Below are positions 13,801 to 26,138 of a stretch of 64,000 nucleotides of DNA, in pieces. Numbering within the stretch: the first letter of the stretch is position 1; each line of letters opens with the position of its first letter. The DNA is from Hydractinia symbiolongicarpus (lineage: Eukaryota; Cnidaria; Hydrozoa; Anthoathecata; Hydractiniidae), in assembly GCF_029227915.1 (NCBI RefSeq), contig NC_079884.1, forward strand, positions 10,168,001 through 10,232,000, written 5' to 3'. The notes below the pieces were generated by a model, which saw only the letters and a program-made list of their open reading frames with translations, made no database searches and was not told the DNA's origin. Both the position numbers and the translations under genes were made by a program.

Positions 13801-16800
13801 TACTTTGTAACAAATCAACTACAAAGATAGCTGAAACAAAAAATGTCTGATTACAAATTGCGTCAACAAATTTGCATCAACGTACCCTTTCGTCTGGAAA
13901 ACTCTCGTTAAGACTATTAATAGCTCCTGAAAATTCTGCATATCTTCTTGTGATCTTAAAAAATAAAACAGTGCAATAAAGGGTGTAAATCAATGTCAAA
14001 AACGAATGTAATCGCTTTAGACGGCATTTTAAAAGTGGTCGTTGCTTTAAGAAGTGGTCGTTATTTTAAAAGCCGTCGTCGCTTTAAAAGTGGTCTTTGT
14101 TATCAAGAAAAGCTGTGAAATTTACGTTGTGTTACTTTGATAAAACTTAACGAGGCTTGTGGCTTGTGGCGAAGATATTACATCAAACTCACATAATGTG
14201 GCTGGACATCTATGTTTCCGAGTTTTTGTGGATCAGTCTGTTTTACACTAGACGTGTTCATCTCGATAATCTTCATGAATCGTGGCCATAACATATCCAA
14301 AAGCGTGTCCCAATATCTAGCAAATATTTTTTTATCTATTTTTATCATCTACAGATGCACGAAATAAGATAACTATGGTTTAAACAGAGTTCATGTATGA
14401 CATCGACTTCAAGTACAATAAAATATGGATGTATAAACATATACCTCCGTGATCAATAGAATAAGTAGCCCTACTAAAATGAATGGTATCCCTGTTTTAA
14501 AAACACTTTGTAAATGAAATCAGAAGAAAGCAAAACATTTATAGGAATTACATTCCAATCGTGGCAAAATATGGTTCACAAAAAAGTAAACTTGAATCGA
14601 GTAAAAAATTATATATAGTTTAAGTCTGCCTAGTACCAAGCACTTAACTTAGTGCCACTGCAAGCTCGGTGGTTCCACGCAGTTTGTATTCAAAACAACA
14701 GTCCACTGCATAGTGCAGTCGATAATGACTTACTTTTCAAGGGCTGGAACGTCTCTTTTCAGCATGATAATTTTGTACCGATGTATAATATGAATGCAGA
14801 GAAAGACAGCAATCCCATCAAAACACGTGACTACGTAACTGCTCATGTGTTTCTAAATAGAAGACTGTACAAGTTCAACTAATACCATCAGCACAGGGGA
14901 GGAGGGCCACAAAAATAGAAGTATGAAAAAGAAGAGCTGGAGATATCAATTTATGTTAAAACACATCATAACAGATTTTTAAGGAGAAGTATGAATATAA
15001 TGACAAGTAAATAATGCAAGTTATTAATACGCCTTCGAGTGGGCGTTCTTTATGCTTCTTTGATATTAACACTGACAAAGAAAAATAAACACTCACCATA
15101 AAGAAAGTAACAACTTTTCCAAACACGGAGACAAACAATTCACTTGCTTGGTTTCCAGAAACGAGAAAAAAATCGCATAAAAATAAATATTCTCGACAAG
15201 CATTATCCAAAAGAGCGAAGTGTTGGCTTCGAAATAGTGCTTCAAATGAATACTGAGATAAGAAATAAGAAAACAATTTATTGTAGCGCATCAACGCCGT
15301 CTCCTTTCTGCCGCAAGAAATGCAACAGCAGCACAGTCACTATTGGAACCATGTTGAGGGTAAATAAACACATAAATCCATAGTTCAAAATAGCCACAAG
15401 TTTAAAATTTTATAATTATAGGAGAAAAATTAAATAGTTGCTGACAATCCAGGACTTGCCTCTTTCGAGGGAAATATATCTCGTTGCTTATCAGTATTGG
15501 CATGTTTATTTTTTCTCAAACATACTAACAGCTACAAATTTTGAATAGCCGCTTACTCGTTTCTCAGTCTTCTGTGCAGCATGCGGTACTATGATTGGTT
15601 CTTCTAGCAGATCAGTAATCACTTGACCACGACTTCCTAAGCTGAATATAGTCGAGCGGTTTCGCAGAGGTGTTTTAGTAGAGAAGAATCCTGAAAACGG
15701 AATGATGGGAGATTACGTTTATGTCAGATAAGAGAGGTGAAAAGAAAATCTTATTTACTTTCTAATGTATATCAGCATCAAGTTTGACTGCTGTAATAGT
15801 AAAATAATTTTGCCTTTTCACAACCCCTAAATCTATTAAGTATTTAGTATTTAGATGTTGAAGAACTGTTAAAAATTGTGAAAAGCTGTCCATATATTAA
15901 GATGTGTAACTTTCGTGGAAATACCACCTGAATGGCTAGCTTTTTTTCTTTTAGACAGTCAGTAACTTCATCCATTGCTCACTAGAGATACGAATAGCGT
16001 TGCTCTAACTTGTTTGCCTGACACAAGCCGGTTTGCAGACAGTATTGCTGTTACTCCCAATGGTCAAAAATTAACTTTAAGATGCGTAGGATGGCAGTTA
16101 GCACTTACAACCTTTCGATCGCAGTATAGGATATATATTTGTAGAATTTGATTACAAAATGCATTATAGCACAGCAAAATGATAACCTCAAACCTCTCGT
16201 TTTGGCTGTGTCTTCCACTCCCATCAAATCATCTTTGCCAGCTAACTCTTCATACTAAAAAAATGTTGATACTCATCAATACAGTTCGATCGTGAATTTT
16301 TTAACTGTTCTAACGAGCTTCAAGATATTGTATGTTACTCTTTTTAGTTTTTAAAACTAAAATTCCTAGAATTTGCGAAATTCGCGAAATTTAATTCTCG
16401 CAAAATATTAAGACTTAACAAATTCTCGAAAATTCCCGCGAAAATTAAAAAATATTTCTAAAAAATTTCTCATGAAACTTATTTCCCTTAAGGTTTTATT
16501 AGCAGAATGTTAGAGAACTGGGTCTACGGTGTGCCAACTTAGGATACAAAAAATGAAACATACCTGCAACTTCATTAATTTTGCGATGTATCCACCAAAG
16601 TATGCCGAGTATATTTTACTCATTGTATCAACATATTCATCACGTATTTCTCTTGCAACCTGCCGATGATGTGCCAGTAAGAATTCAAAAAAATATCTAA
16701 ATCAATCCAGTAAACAAAAACAACTTCTGCAAGTAAACAAACGAGAAGGATGTAGCAACAGTATAACCACAGAAAAGCAACGTAAACCTAAGACTGAAAT

Positions 16801-19800
16801 TATATGACCTAAATCGGAATTGCTGACTTTCACTCTGATTTCTCTTACCCGGGGTTCCATAGTCAACATTATGTGGGATGGAAGTAGAAATATGTGGAAT
16901 ATAAAACCAACTTATTAACAAAAGAATCCAAGCGACAAGGAACTTACAGGGACATTACAAATAAAGGACAGTCCATGATAATTATTAAAACATTTTGTTT
17001 TCAGATTACCTTCAATATGATATCTCCTATCAAAAAAATATAAAGCTGTTCTTTGGATCCCTTTAAAATGCGTCTTTTGTCATTTTAGGTGCATCCAAAA
17101 CTTTTAATAACTGGTCTATATATGTAAACAAAATGCTGTTTCCTTTATACAGAAAAGAACTGTTTAGAAACGTTAAAACACAAACCTGTATTTCAGCAGG
17201 GCATTTTGTGGTACTTGATAATTCGACATTGGTTTACGACATTGATAAACCCTCTGCAGAATAAACTCTCGTATCTTTGACACTGCTTTTAACCGTAGTT
17301 TATCCAACACATCTCGGACGTCATTGCACGCCATTGCACCTTTGAATGACTGTTGCTTGACAACATTGATTTTGTGACTAAGCTCGTGAAGTTGCTCGAT
17401 AAATGTTTGTTCTGTAGGCTCAAGATCATTGATGGCTCTAGAATATATTTACGAGCTGAATTAGGGGTTACATTGTCTACGAAAGTTCATATATTGCACA
17501 TATTTGGAAATTTGGTCCAACAATACTAACTACAACATATCTTACAACATTTTTCCATGAATACATAAAATAACTCACAAAATCATTGATTCAGGGACAA
17601 TCATTTCATCAATAAATTGACTCAGCTCCCCTTTAATCGCCTAAAATTATGTAGGAATAATATAAAAAAACACAATCACTTTATAAATGGATTGGCAATA
17701 TTTTAATATATATTATAATGCATGAAAAAAAGGACTTAAAATTTTGCTGCCTTAAGTTTTAGGATGTCCCATTAATTTTCAAAGGATTTTAGGTAACCAC
17801 TGACTTCGTAGAAACACAAAAAATGTTAAGGTAGCCTTTTACCAAACAATGTTTACAGCTTTTGTATCTTCTATAAATGGACAGGCAGACAGTTTTTGCA
17901 TGGACTGGGAACCAACCTATTTTTAAGGGGGAGGGGTGTATTTTGGGTTTTTCGTGTTTGGGGAAATTGGAGGAGGAGGAATTTCACCACCCCATAGAAT
18001 TCAGGAAAGAGATAATGGCTAGACTTTGGAACTTGGCACAGGTAACCAAACCAAAATATATGACGTGATCTGGCACAAAAAATATATGCTGACATTGTTT
18101 TTTTGACGTCACCATTTTTTCCAAAAGCAGCTTTTTCAATTTTTTAGAATCTTTTCATATTTTCAATTTACATTTGGCTAATTCGCCTTTAATATGTCAA
18201 AGACAAGTATAATTTTAGTAATGCCAATAAATTTTCCACATCTTTTCAATAAAAGAAAAAAGTCACAAGCCTATACCTAAAATCATCTATAACAAAGTTA
18301 TTGAAAATAACCAACAGGATTGGTAGAGTTACCACTACCTCCCCCCAACTCCCCCCGCTAAAAAAAAAAATAGGGTTAACAGTTACTGGCAGAATACAAT
18401 GCTAAAAATTTATGATAAAAATAACAGCATTTCAACATTATAACATTTCTATAATCATGTGGTCAACAAAAAAATTTTAAAAAAACAACCACCTGTCTGT
18501 TCTTCAGTTTGATGTTCATACTCAAAGACTGTTCTTGTAGAGTTTGAATTTCTGAGCTGATACTTCTCAAATCAACCTAAACAAGAAAACAACAAAAATG
18601 AGACTACTACTATTAAATTAAAGTCAAAATGTCGAAGTAAAGAAGCTGTAAAGAGGCTAAAAAATTATACCTGGAAACTGCTCAACATATTTTCCATAGT
18701 CTAAAAAATGATAATCATTATCCATCACTCAAAAATTATATTTCAAGACTGTTTTTAATGTGTGCTTAAATAAAAAAGATTCCAATTAATCATAAGTCAC
18801 ATAAGTAAACTCTAAAATTTTAAACATGTCACCTCTAGTATCCCATCGCATGCTTTAATCTGCTGATGAAGGCTGGCAATATTTTTGCTTTCTCTATAAT
18901 CTGAGTGCAGCATTAAAGAAAAATGAAGGAATGATGAAACTAAGAAATTACAGCAGTTATTATATAAACCGCAACTTTTTTCAAAACAAAAAAGCACAAC
19001 AGTTAGCTAAACGAATAGATACAATCATGAACGGACTCGTTTTCCACCTTCCTTAAGTCGCTTTCAATCTGCTTTGAATATTGACGTAAATCAACACCCT
19101 ATAGAAAAATAAAATACACATATAGTTAATTATCCAACTTAAAATTAAAATATTGATGACAATAATAATTAAAAATTGACAGAGCCTTTTTGCTTACCTT
19201 TACATTCAAGAGTGGAAAAAACTTCACAGTAATTTCGAAAAAGTTGCCCTGTCTTATAAATTAATCGGGATAATATTTATTGCAGGTAAATGGTGTCCTG
19301 AGAACATTTGTTAAATTGTGAAAATACCTTTGTTAATAAATACCAAGGTAAAGGCAAAAAAAAATTTATTTGTTTTACAGGCCTGACCAACTCCATTTTT
19401 TTTAAGAAACGAAAAAAATAATAATAGAGATTTTTTTCAAATAAATTTTTCAGTCCTTTCCTTTTCTTGAGCCTCTTTTTTTAGGCTTTTTCTGTGTTTC
19501 TGCCAGTAATGTGAGTACAATAAATTTTTTTTTCATATGCTGACCTATATATTTTCTTTATAATTATTTTTATTTTGCTGACCGATCGACCCGATAAAAA
19601 TTATATCACTGCTCGTAGAACAACTTATTAAATTCCCTTTGCTTAACACTAAGCAAATGGGAGGCAAAATTTGTTATGCAGCAAGTTCTAAGCAACTTTG
19701 AGCTGAAATAATTATGCTTGTAATAACTAAGGCTTGAATGACTTGCTTTCTGTCAGCCATAAATAGCAAGATCATAATGAGCTTTTCTTGCATTTTCTTA

Positions 19801-22800
19801 CAGGATTTTGATGCTAATTAAAAAAGTAAAAACAAGATCTACATGCTGAATATACTTATATATATGTTACCTTGTTTAAGGCTTCCTTAACTAAACTATC
19901 TTCAAGGTTCTTCTGTATAAATTCTATTATAAAAACAAGAAATTATTAATAAAAATTATATCACAATGCATACATATTTAATGACTCTGTGAAGTCCACT
20001 CACAATGAGACTAGCAGAAATTATCCCAAATTTGCTAAATTTAACAAGATGTAACAGTGGAAACATTTTTGGCACTATAGAACTAAAACATTTAAATATT
20101 TTTAGTAGGGAGACATAGGTATAGGCAGTGGCAGTCTATATCGAGAATATTTTAGTGCATGTGCTTCCATTCGCATGTGTAGTTGAATATATAGACATGC
20201 TATGATGAGCGATTCATCGCACATGCTAATTGTTTCGCACATGCAATTTTTTTAGGGGTGGTTTAATTCATTCGAAACTGTGGATCGATTAATTTCCTGA
20301 ATACAACTCACAAAAATAAAATAAGAAACAAAACATTGTGAAAACATTGTTTATCATATTAAAAAGAAGTACGGAAGTTCTCTCTCCCACAAGACACAGC
20401 AGGCATTAAGTCAGCTCTGTCCTTAGTTTTGTGAGGAGGGTGATCTGCGAAGACTCTATCAATTGAGCCTCCTGTACAGTTCTGCTTCATGTTGAACTGT
20501 GCCTGTGACAAGCATTTTTGAAGCATGTCACCAGCGACTTCTGTGATATACAACTTTTATTGATGCCCTGACCTTCAGTTCGTAAATAGGACGTGCACAA
20601 CGTACTTCCTAATGAGTTCATCTTGAAACATAGAAAGCCAGCTAGTAGTGAACTATTAACTTAACAAAGTACACCATCGTGAAGGTAGGTCAATATGACT
20701 TGTACTCCATTTCCATTTGTCACTGTCTTAGGATATCAATACATTGAATTTATGACAAGTCTAGCCCAAATACAAAGTGAAAAATCATACTAAGTAACGA
20801 TTTGCACATGCAATATATCGCTTGTCTAAACAATTTTGCATGTGTGGCTGCACATGCACATGGGATCGCATGGTCTGCCGACATTGACTGCAGTGGAGCA
20901 TAAAGATCCTGGCTATTTGGAAAGAAACACCAGTTTGAAAGACAGGAAGAGTTCACGTGAGCTTAGAACCAGGCTAGGTGTTTATAGCATTAGAGATACT
21001 ATCAAGATAAAAGGTTGAGTGGGTTGGAGGAACTGGAGGATATGGTGTCATAAAATGTGGAGACTTGATAGTTCCTGGGGCAAAGCTAATAGGTAGACCA
21101 CAAAAGACTTGGCTGGGGGTGATAAGGAGAGAATTACTACAGAGGTATAAGTTTAAAACTAGGATAGTCTAGATCAGATTGGAAGGTCGTTATACCCTTT
21201 CCAACCCATGCCACCATGGAAAACAGACGTTAAGCTAAGAAGGATAATGATGGATGATGATTAAGCCTGACTGGTGTGACTTTTTTCACCATGTTTTTAG
21301 ACTTGCCTGAAGCAGGAACAGTGGAAGTCCTTTCTAACTTGCTTGAACTGAAGGAAAATTGTTACCATAAACTCCCTTTAAAACTTTTGTAGGAAAAAAA
21401 AGATATATAATGTTATGTTTGCCATGAAAGAAATAAGCGTTTATAAAGTACTCTCAGTTTTCTATAATGGAAGGCAATGAAATTGACAGGACCTACATAA
21501 CAAATTGAGCAACTTCTATCGTTTAGCACAAAACAGACTGACTTGTTATTATTTTTATTAGTATATACTATTATAATTTAGCATATTAATTACCATCTAG
21601 TTCATCCAGAACATTTTCATCTTGTGATGTTAAGTCTAAATCTCCAAAATTCAGATCAACTTCTGGCAATTCCTAAAATGAAACACATATTGCATATGTA
21701 AATTAAAATAGTGACAATAATAACAATGGTCACTGGGTCTTATCCTGGTCACCTCAACTACTGAAGCTTGTGTAATGTTTATATGGCTGGTACTGTGTTC
21801 TCCTACTGTTGTTCTACAACCGTTCTATGAACTGTACCGATATCTTAGTGTAATGTGATGGTCATAGTGGATGGGTTCCTTTTATTTTGAAGTCGCCAAA
21901 ATTTTTTTTGATGTTGTCGCGAAATGCATGTCTCGTTTGTTAAAATTTCTGAGGTTACGGCGCGATGTCAATATCACTACTTTAACATCAATATCTTAAT
22001 TTAAATTAATGAAGCCATTACAGTGCACTTATAACTTTGAGGCCGAATAACTTGGAAACGAAGTGGTGAAGTCAGTCATTTTTTACCGCATGGGTAACTA
22101 GGGACCGCCTGGGACCAATTTGGGTAAGTTTCTCAAACCTGAGTCCCCTAATCCGTTTCGAAATGAATGGGTTGATGACGTCATCATAAAAACCTTAAAC
22201 CCTAATATCTGTTTGTCAAAGATACATGATTCTATACATTTTCTTAATCAGAGTTTCAAGATCTATTTGATGAAGGCATCAGGTATATAAAATTTTGAAA
22301 AAAAAAAATTTGTGTGTTTTTAGGGTCTTCAAACACTTATATCTCCTTAGGCGTTTGTTAAAAACATATGTTCCTGTACATTAACTTGATACAGGCAACG
22401 AATAAACTGAATTTCACCAAATTTTCTTTTTTATAAGCACTGGTGACATCAGCAAAAATATAAAACAACCTATTCTTCTATTGTCCTTTTGCCTAAGTGG
22501 ATTTTTCCACAGGCATAATCGACTAGTATTAACTAATATTTTATAAAATTTTATATCGCATAATACTGTACTGAGAAGAAGTAAGTATATGCAAGCTGAA
22601 GAAAGTATTGCATCGAAACACAAGGATTGGTAGGTGGCTGTGATTTGTGAGAGATTGTCTTGGTGGGTTTGATCCTGTTTTTTAAGTGTATTGAAATTTA
22701 TATATGTACAGAAAACTTACATCAATGTTAGGTTTTGCTTCTGTGTTTCCAAATAGATTTCTGGAATTACCAACTGTGTCCTCTTCTGAACTTTGCTCTG

Positions 22801-22804
22801 CCAT
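10898..22804 (-). CDS. VPS52: Vacuolar protein sorting-associated protein 52 (GARP/EARP subunit)
   Basis: Subunit of the GARP/EARP tethers that capture endosome-derived vesicles at the trans-Golgi and recycling endosomes. Exons in transcript order: 22804-22721, 21672-21594, 19923-19871, 19098-19023, 18900-18833, 18700-18671, 18576-18493, 17640-17579, 17437-17186, 16696-16564, 16254-16194, 15690-15557, 15252-15097, 14852-14734, 14316-14193, 13954-13886, 13534-13400, 12292-12212, 11699-11603, 11432-11314, 11044-10898. They total 2,163 nt, i.e. 720 residues, close to the 723 of human VPS52. Every junction has GT/AG and the phases agree. Family signatures seen include SKNIASLHQQIKACDGILE, REIRDEYVDTMSKIY, YSFEALFRSQHFALLDNACR, VFLINNYDMML and, at the end, LINIHHVMVEAKKHK. 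The start ATG has A at -3 and G at +4. Large introns hold a LINE tail, a minisatellite and TTCGCG repeats. Confidence 0.96.
11713..12180. repeat. 24-bp minisatellite in a VPS52 intron
   Basis: About 19 imperfect copies of a unit close to gactgtataaagatgtcata plus tata, lying in the intron between VPS52 exons 12292-12212 and 11699-11603. The period is a multiple of three, so it stays open in several frames and produces spurious 100-plus-codon frames. Confidence 0.85.
13305..13366. repeat. TTCGCGAA-type dispersed repeat, copy 3
   Basis: Three GCGAAAAT/TTCGCGAA words in 60 bp within a VPS52 intron. Confidence 0.45.
16371..16498. repeat. TTCGCGAA-type dispersed repeat, copy 4
   Basis: Contains GCGAAATTCGCGAAATTTA, TTCTCGCAAAAT, CCCGCGAAAATT and ends near TTCCCTTAAGG. 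It lies in a VPS52 intron. Confidence 0.45.
19924..20835. other. VPS52 intron segment with CACATGCA-rich patches
   Basis: Two patches rich in GCACATGC/GCATGTG words (20155-20245 and 20800-20870) flank a 550-bp unique stretch. They may mark the ends of a decayed element, but no terminal repeats could be aligned confidently. Confidence 0.3.
20836..21262 (+). mobile_element. 3' remnant of a LINE reverse-transcriptase ORF
   Basis: It reads, with frameshifts and stops, as the C-terminal end of a non-LTR retrotransposon polyprotein: SRELRTRLGVYSIRDTIKI, then GRPQKTWLGVIRREL, then a WR-type tail region. It ends in an ATGATGGATGATGAT simple tail. It lies in the VPS52 intron 19924-21593 on the opposite strand to the gene. 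The LINE clade is not determined. Confidence 0.6.
21673..22720. other. VPS52 first intron
   Basis: No exon or recognisable element. The stretch 22020-22200 (GAGGCCGAATAACTTGG and GATGACGTCATC words) has the look of a dispersed repeat, but no second copy is present in this window. Confidence 0.4.
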
Positions 22805-23080
22805 GCTTTTAATTTGTAAATTTAAAACTTAAAAAAAAATTAACATAATTTGTGACATAAACATAAACACAGTGCTTAAAAAAAATGACTGCCAATAATT
22901 TGAAATGGCTGGTCAAGTCAATTTTTTGGCATTAAAAGAAAATCAGCTTAGTAAACGTGCTTCTTTAATTATAAAAACTTTGTAACTACAGTACAGTCTG
23001 AATGTAATCTACCGCGTACATGCTAATATCAAACCTTTGCGTGGAGGACGGCAGTCATTTGTCTTTTGTTATAATAAAAT

Positions 23081-23285
23081 CCCTTAAGGGTTTTGCGAGT
23101 TTATATTTGCGTGTTAAAAAACAATGTGCTTGCGAAGAAAAATCAGAGCAATTATATTTCTTGTAATAGCGAGATACATTGTGTAAATGTATTGATAAGC
23201 TATTCCCTTAAGTATTAGCGTGAAGTAATTAAATAATAAAAATCTTTCGCGAAGTTTTCTAATACATTCGCGAGAATGTACTGTT
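23081..23285. repeat. TTCGCGAA-type sequence inside element A
   Basis: CCCTTAAGGGTTTTGCGAG, TTCCCTTAAG, TTTCGCGAAG and TTCGCGAGAA words occur within 200 bp, linking this dispersed motif family to the interior of element A. Confidence 0.45.
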
Positions 23286-23576
23286 GATTTAATTACTTAA
23301 AAAGATTCCAGCGCGTTTAATTTAAAAAACATATGAGAAGCATTGTTCACAACTATTAAATGACTCGTGCGTTTTTTTATTAAATGAATACAACTACGGT
23401 TCATTTTTGTAAAACAAATGGTGTATTTTCTGAAATAAATACGATATCTACATTTCTCGATGAAAACATTTCCTTCTTAACAAACAACGTAAAATAAATC
23501 CTTAATATAACACCTAAAGATCTTCGACTTACCTGCAGAGTAAAGACTGAAAGAAGTAAGAAAATCTTACAACGCT

Positions 23577-23859
23577 TAAGCTGCCAGTTGTTGCAAGAAA
23601 GAATCCACCTAAGCAACGAGTGCAAGAACATATGGGCGCAGTGAGAAACCGAGATGTAAAGAAAAACGAAATTGCGGACCACAGCTGGAGCAGAAGTCAT
23701 CAGTTTAATTGGGATGAGAAGAAAATCATTGACAAAGAATCCAGAACAACTGCCAGGAAGATTAAAGAAACCATCAACAGTGTAGAACGTAACAAACACA
23801 TAAACAGCATCTCGTATCAACTTCCTGAGATTTGGTTACCAGCCTTACAGAAGAAGTAG
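23577..23859 (+). mobile_element. Penelope-like element: GIY-YIG endonuclease C-terminal fragment
   Basis: The open frame ending at 23859 encodes KQRVQEHMGAVRNRDVKKNE, then IADHSW, HQFNWDEKKII and, at the end, LPEIWLPALQKK. The RxxEHxxAV, H-W and W-P-L spacing matches the C-terminal half of the GIY-YIG endonuclease domain of Penelope-like retroelements. The GIY-YIG motif itself and the reverse transcriptase are absent; an in-frame TAA precedes the fragment. A hammerhead-like motif follows at 23995-24029, as expected for the terminal repeats of such elements. Confidence 0.65.
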
Positions 23860-23994
23860 TTACCTACATCTAGGTCCGAAAATGTTAATTACCGTAATTA
23901 ACTGTAATTATCAGCTCGTTTCTGATTGGTTAATTTTTATGAATTTCGATCCTCTGCAATTATATAAATACATGTGCAACATCATTTTATTTTG

Positions 23995-24029
23995 CTTGAT
24001 GATGGGAGAAGGATCTCCCGAAACGTCGC
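23995..24029 (+). ncRNA. Hammerhead-ribozyme-like motif (degenerate)
   Basis: The order is TTGATGA, a GGGAG/CTCCC stem with loop AAGGAT, then CGAAAC. This reproduces the CUGANGA / stem II / GAAA layout of hammerhead cores found in Penelope-like retroelements. The first core base is T rather than C, so catalysis is doubtful unless the register differs. The 135-bp distance from the GIY-YIG stop codon supports the assignment. Confidence 0.45.
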
Positions 24030-24762
24030 CTACTAAACTATCATGTTTAAGAAATGATAAACTTTCCACAGTAATATGAATACTGAACAGACAAGGCGAA
24101 GTAATATCTTCAATAAAAACATTTGTATCGCCGCTTTTCGTTTTTAAACTTTTAAAATGCAATCTAAACTTTTATATTTAATTAGTGCAATTAAAAATTT
24201 CAAAAGATTTCGCGCAAAATAGATTGCTAAAATTGATCTTGCAACCTATTGTGATTAAACAATCGATCGCGTGGGGTCATGGTTTATTAGCGAGGCAATT
24301 ATTTTCTTAAAAAAACAAAAGCTATCGCAATGCTATTGTTCTGTGTAACTATTCGTGCGAATTTCGCGTCCGCTGTAGATTACATTCAGACTGTACTGTA
24401 CTCAAAAGACAAATTTACTAAATATGCAAAATTCTATGCGAAAAAATGCGCACATATTTTGCCAATTATATAACTTAGATACTTTACCAAAAAATTGTAG
24501 CTACAATTTTTAAGGTGTAAAATATCTAGCTACAAGATTTCATTTGCCATGATAATGGCATAAATTAAATCAAAATTGCCATTTTTTACAATTGAAATTA
24601 TCCGAAAGTGATATGAAACTGTTTTAAATGATCCAGTTGAAGCTCAATGTAAATATAGATCGTTATTTGGTCAGAGTTTTAGTGGCTATATACTGAATGT
24701 TTTGCCGTATAGCTATGCTCTAAATAAATGCTTGTGGAAGGCACAATTAAACGGAAGATAAA

Positions 24763-25430
24763 ACGAAAGAAACTGAGATAAAGAGAAATAAAGATAAAAT
24801 TGATGAAACCTGGAGAACAGTGAAGAAACTGGGAAGTCTATTTGGATGCTATGAAGACTTGAAGCAAAAAATACAACTGTCACATGCAGCATTCAATTCA
24901 ATAAAACAAGTATTGTTAAAACAAAACATACACTGGGAGAAGAAATTAACAATCTAGAAATCAATAGTAAAACCACTATTAACCTACAATTTTGGAACAT
25001 TGGGACTGACAAAGAAAGAGCAAAACGAAATTGATGTAGTACATAGAAGACAACTTAGAAATATTATAAAAGATAAAAAGATCAAGAATCAAAAATTATA
25101 CGAAAAATGCAAAGAGGAACTTATATAAGTAAAACTATGAAACATACCAAATGGAGACTACTTGGACATATCCTTAGACTACCACAGACTACACCTGCAC
25201 AACAAGCTATGAAATACTACTTCGAAATCCCCAAAGATGCAAAGAAATTTCCAGAAAACAAGCGAATTACTTTACCAACTTCTATAGATCAAGATATCAA
25301 AACAACCTTCAAAAATAAACCTAACACTCCCTGTTAAGCAATTTACAACAACTGATAACCTTCGCACACTAACACAGATTGCACAAGATAGAAAACGATG
25401 AAGTGATATATCTAAAATTATTTGTCTCGC
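24763..25430 (+). mobile_element. 5'-truncated LINE (reverse-transcriptase C-terminal end)
   Basis: Broken frames read KKLGSLFG near 24826, LLTYNFGTLGLTKKEQNEID near 24976, VHRRQLRNIIKD, KLYEKCKEEL, then the open stretch at 25107-25337 with KWRLLGHILRLPQTTPAQQA. They end with IAQDRKR near 25380. This order is the usual C-terminal end of non-LTR retrotransposon reverse transcriptases. Two stops interrupt it. A GAAGAAGAAGAAG simple tail follows at about 25480-25496, typical of a LINE 3' end. Confidence 0.7.
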
Positions 25431-25499
25431 CTAAGATAAATAAAACATTGTTTTTATGAATCGAAAACGCATCGAAGAAGAAGAAGAAAAAGAAGGCAC

Positions 25500-26138
25500 G
25501 ATTAGTTGCTCCTTTCTTTATTCAGCCGGTCAAATGTCAAATTCCAGAAATTCTTGCCCATTGACCAGCTGTTATTTTAAGCATTGTTCTTGTTGATAGA
25601 CCAAGTATTGAATACATAAACTTTGTGTTTTTATGATTTATAGTATATACTTTTTTGTAGGGTTTTAAGATAAGACATTGTTGCTTTACTACAACCGAAA
25701 AGTATGTTTTTTTGGTTGCAGGCTTTTTTTGATCAAACTTTTAAGATTTTTTTAATACGCTCAACTTGACCAAAAAATACCCATAATTTTATGCTGTTTT
25801 ATGACGTGTCAGCACCCTTGTCTTGTGGCCTTCATAATAACTGTCCTTAACTATAAGCAACACTGATTTGTGCCACAGCAGAAGTTATGTGAGGAAGAAA
25901 GGATTTTTAAAAAATAATGTTGAAACAGCATTATGCATGGCAACATAAGTACGGATGGTATACCCTGAATTGAAAATATGATTCTCTTGGTCGGAATGTC
26001 ACTTTAATATAAAATATCCTTTAAACTCAGTTCATTACAGCAGTCAGTTAAAAAGAAACCAGTTTTTTTACGTAATATCTTGAAATTTATTGTATCTTAT
26101 TTCTTTTTGTAAATGTAAAATCTAAACGGATGTATATA
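25500..26138. other. Intergenic DNA
   Basis: AT-rich sequence with no gene or repeat structure that could be supported. Confidence 0.4.

Larger units (their letters stand above)
22989..24398. mobile_element. TA-flanked terminal-inverted-repeat element A (1,410 bp)
   Basis: The left end is CAGTACAGTCTGAATGTAAT at 22989; its reverse complement closes the element at 24398, with the match running about 24 bp. TA dinucleotides flank both ends (22987-22988 and 24399-24400). Termini beginning CAGT and a TA target duplication are typical of Tc1/mariner-superfamily elements. No transposase is seen. A Penelope-like fragment (23577-24080) sits inside, apparently nested. The element starts 185 bp upstream of the VPS52 start codon. 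Element B (26139-27399) has related ends. Confidence 0.8.

Noticed and set aside
14461-14508. Minus-strand segment with good splice sites between VPS52 exons 14852-14734 and 14316-14193
   Set aside because: The flanking exons already join in phase with the family sequence (LEK/YWDTLL); including this segment breaks the frame.
16990-17045. Possible VPS52 exon on the minus strand reading LYIFLIGDIILK
   Set aside because: The frame needed to follow exon 17437-17186 hits a stop. The extended exon 16696-16564 supplies the expected RYFFEFLLAHHRQVAREIRD continuation in phase.
23401-23820. 139-codon minus-strand frame
   Set aside because: Antisense shadow of the Penelope-like GIY-YIG fragment.
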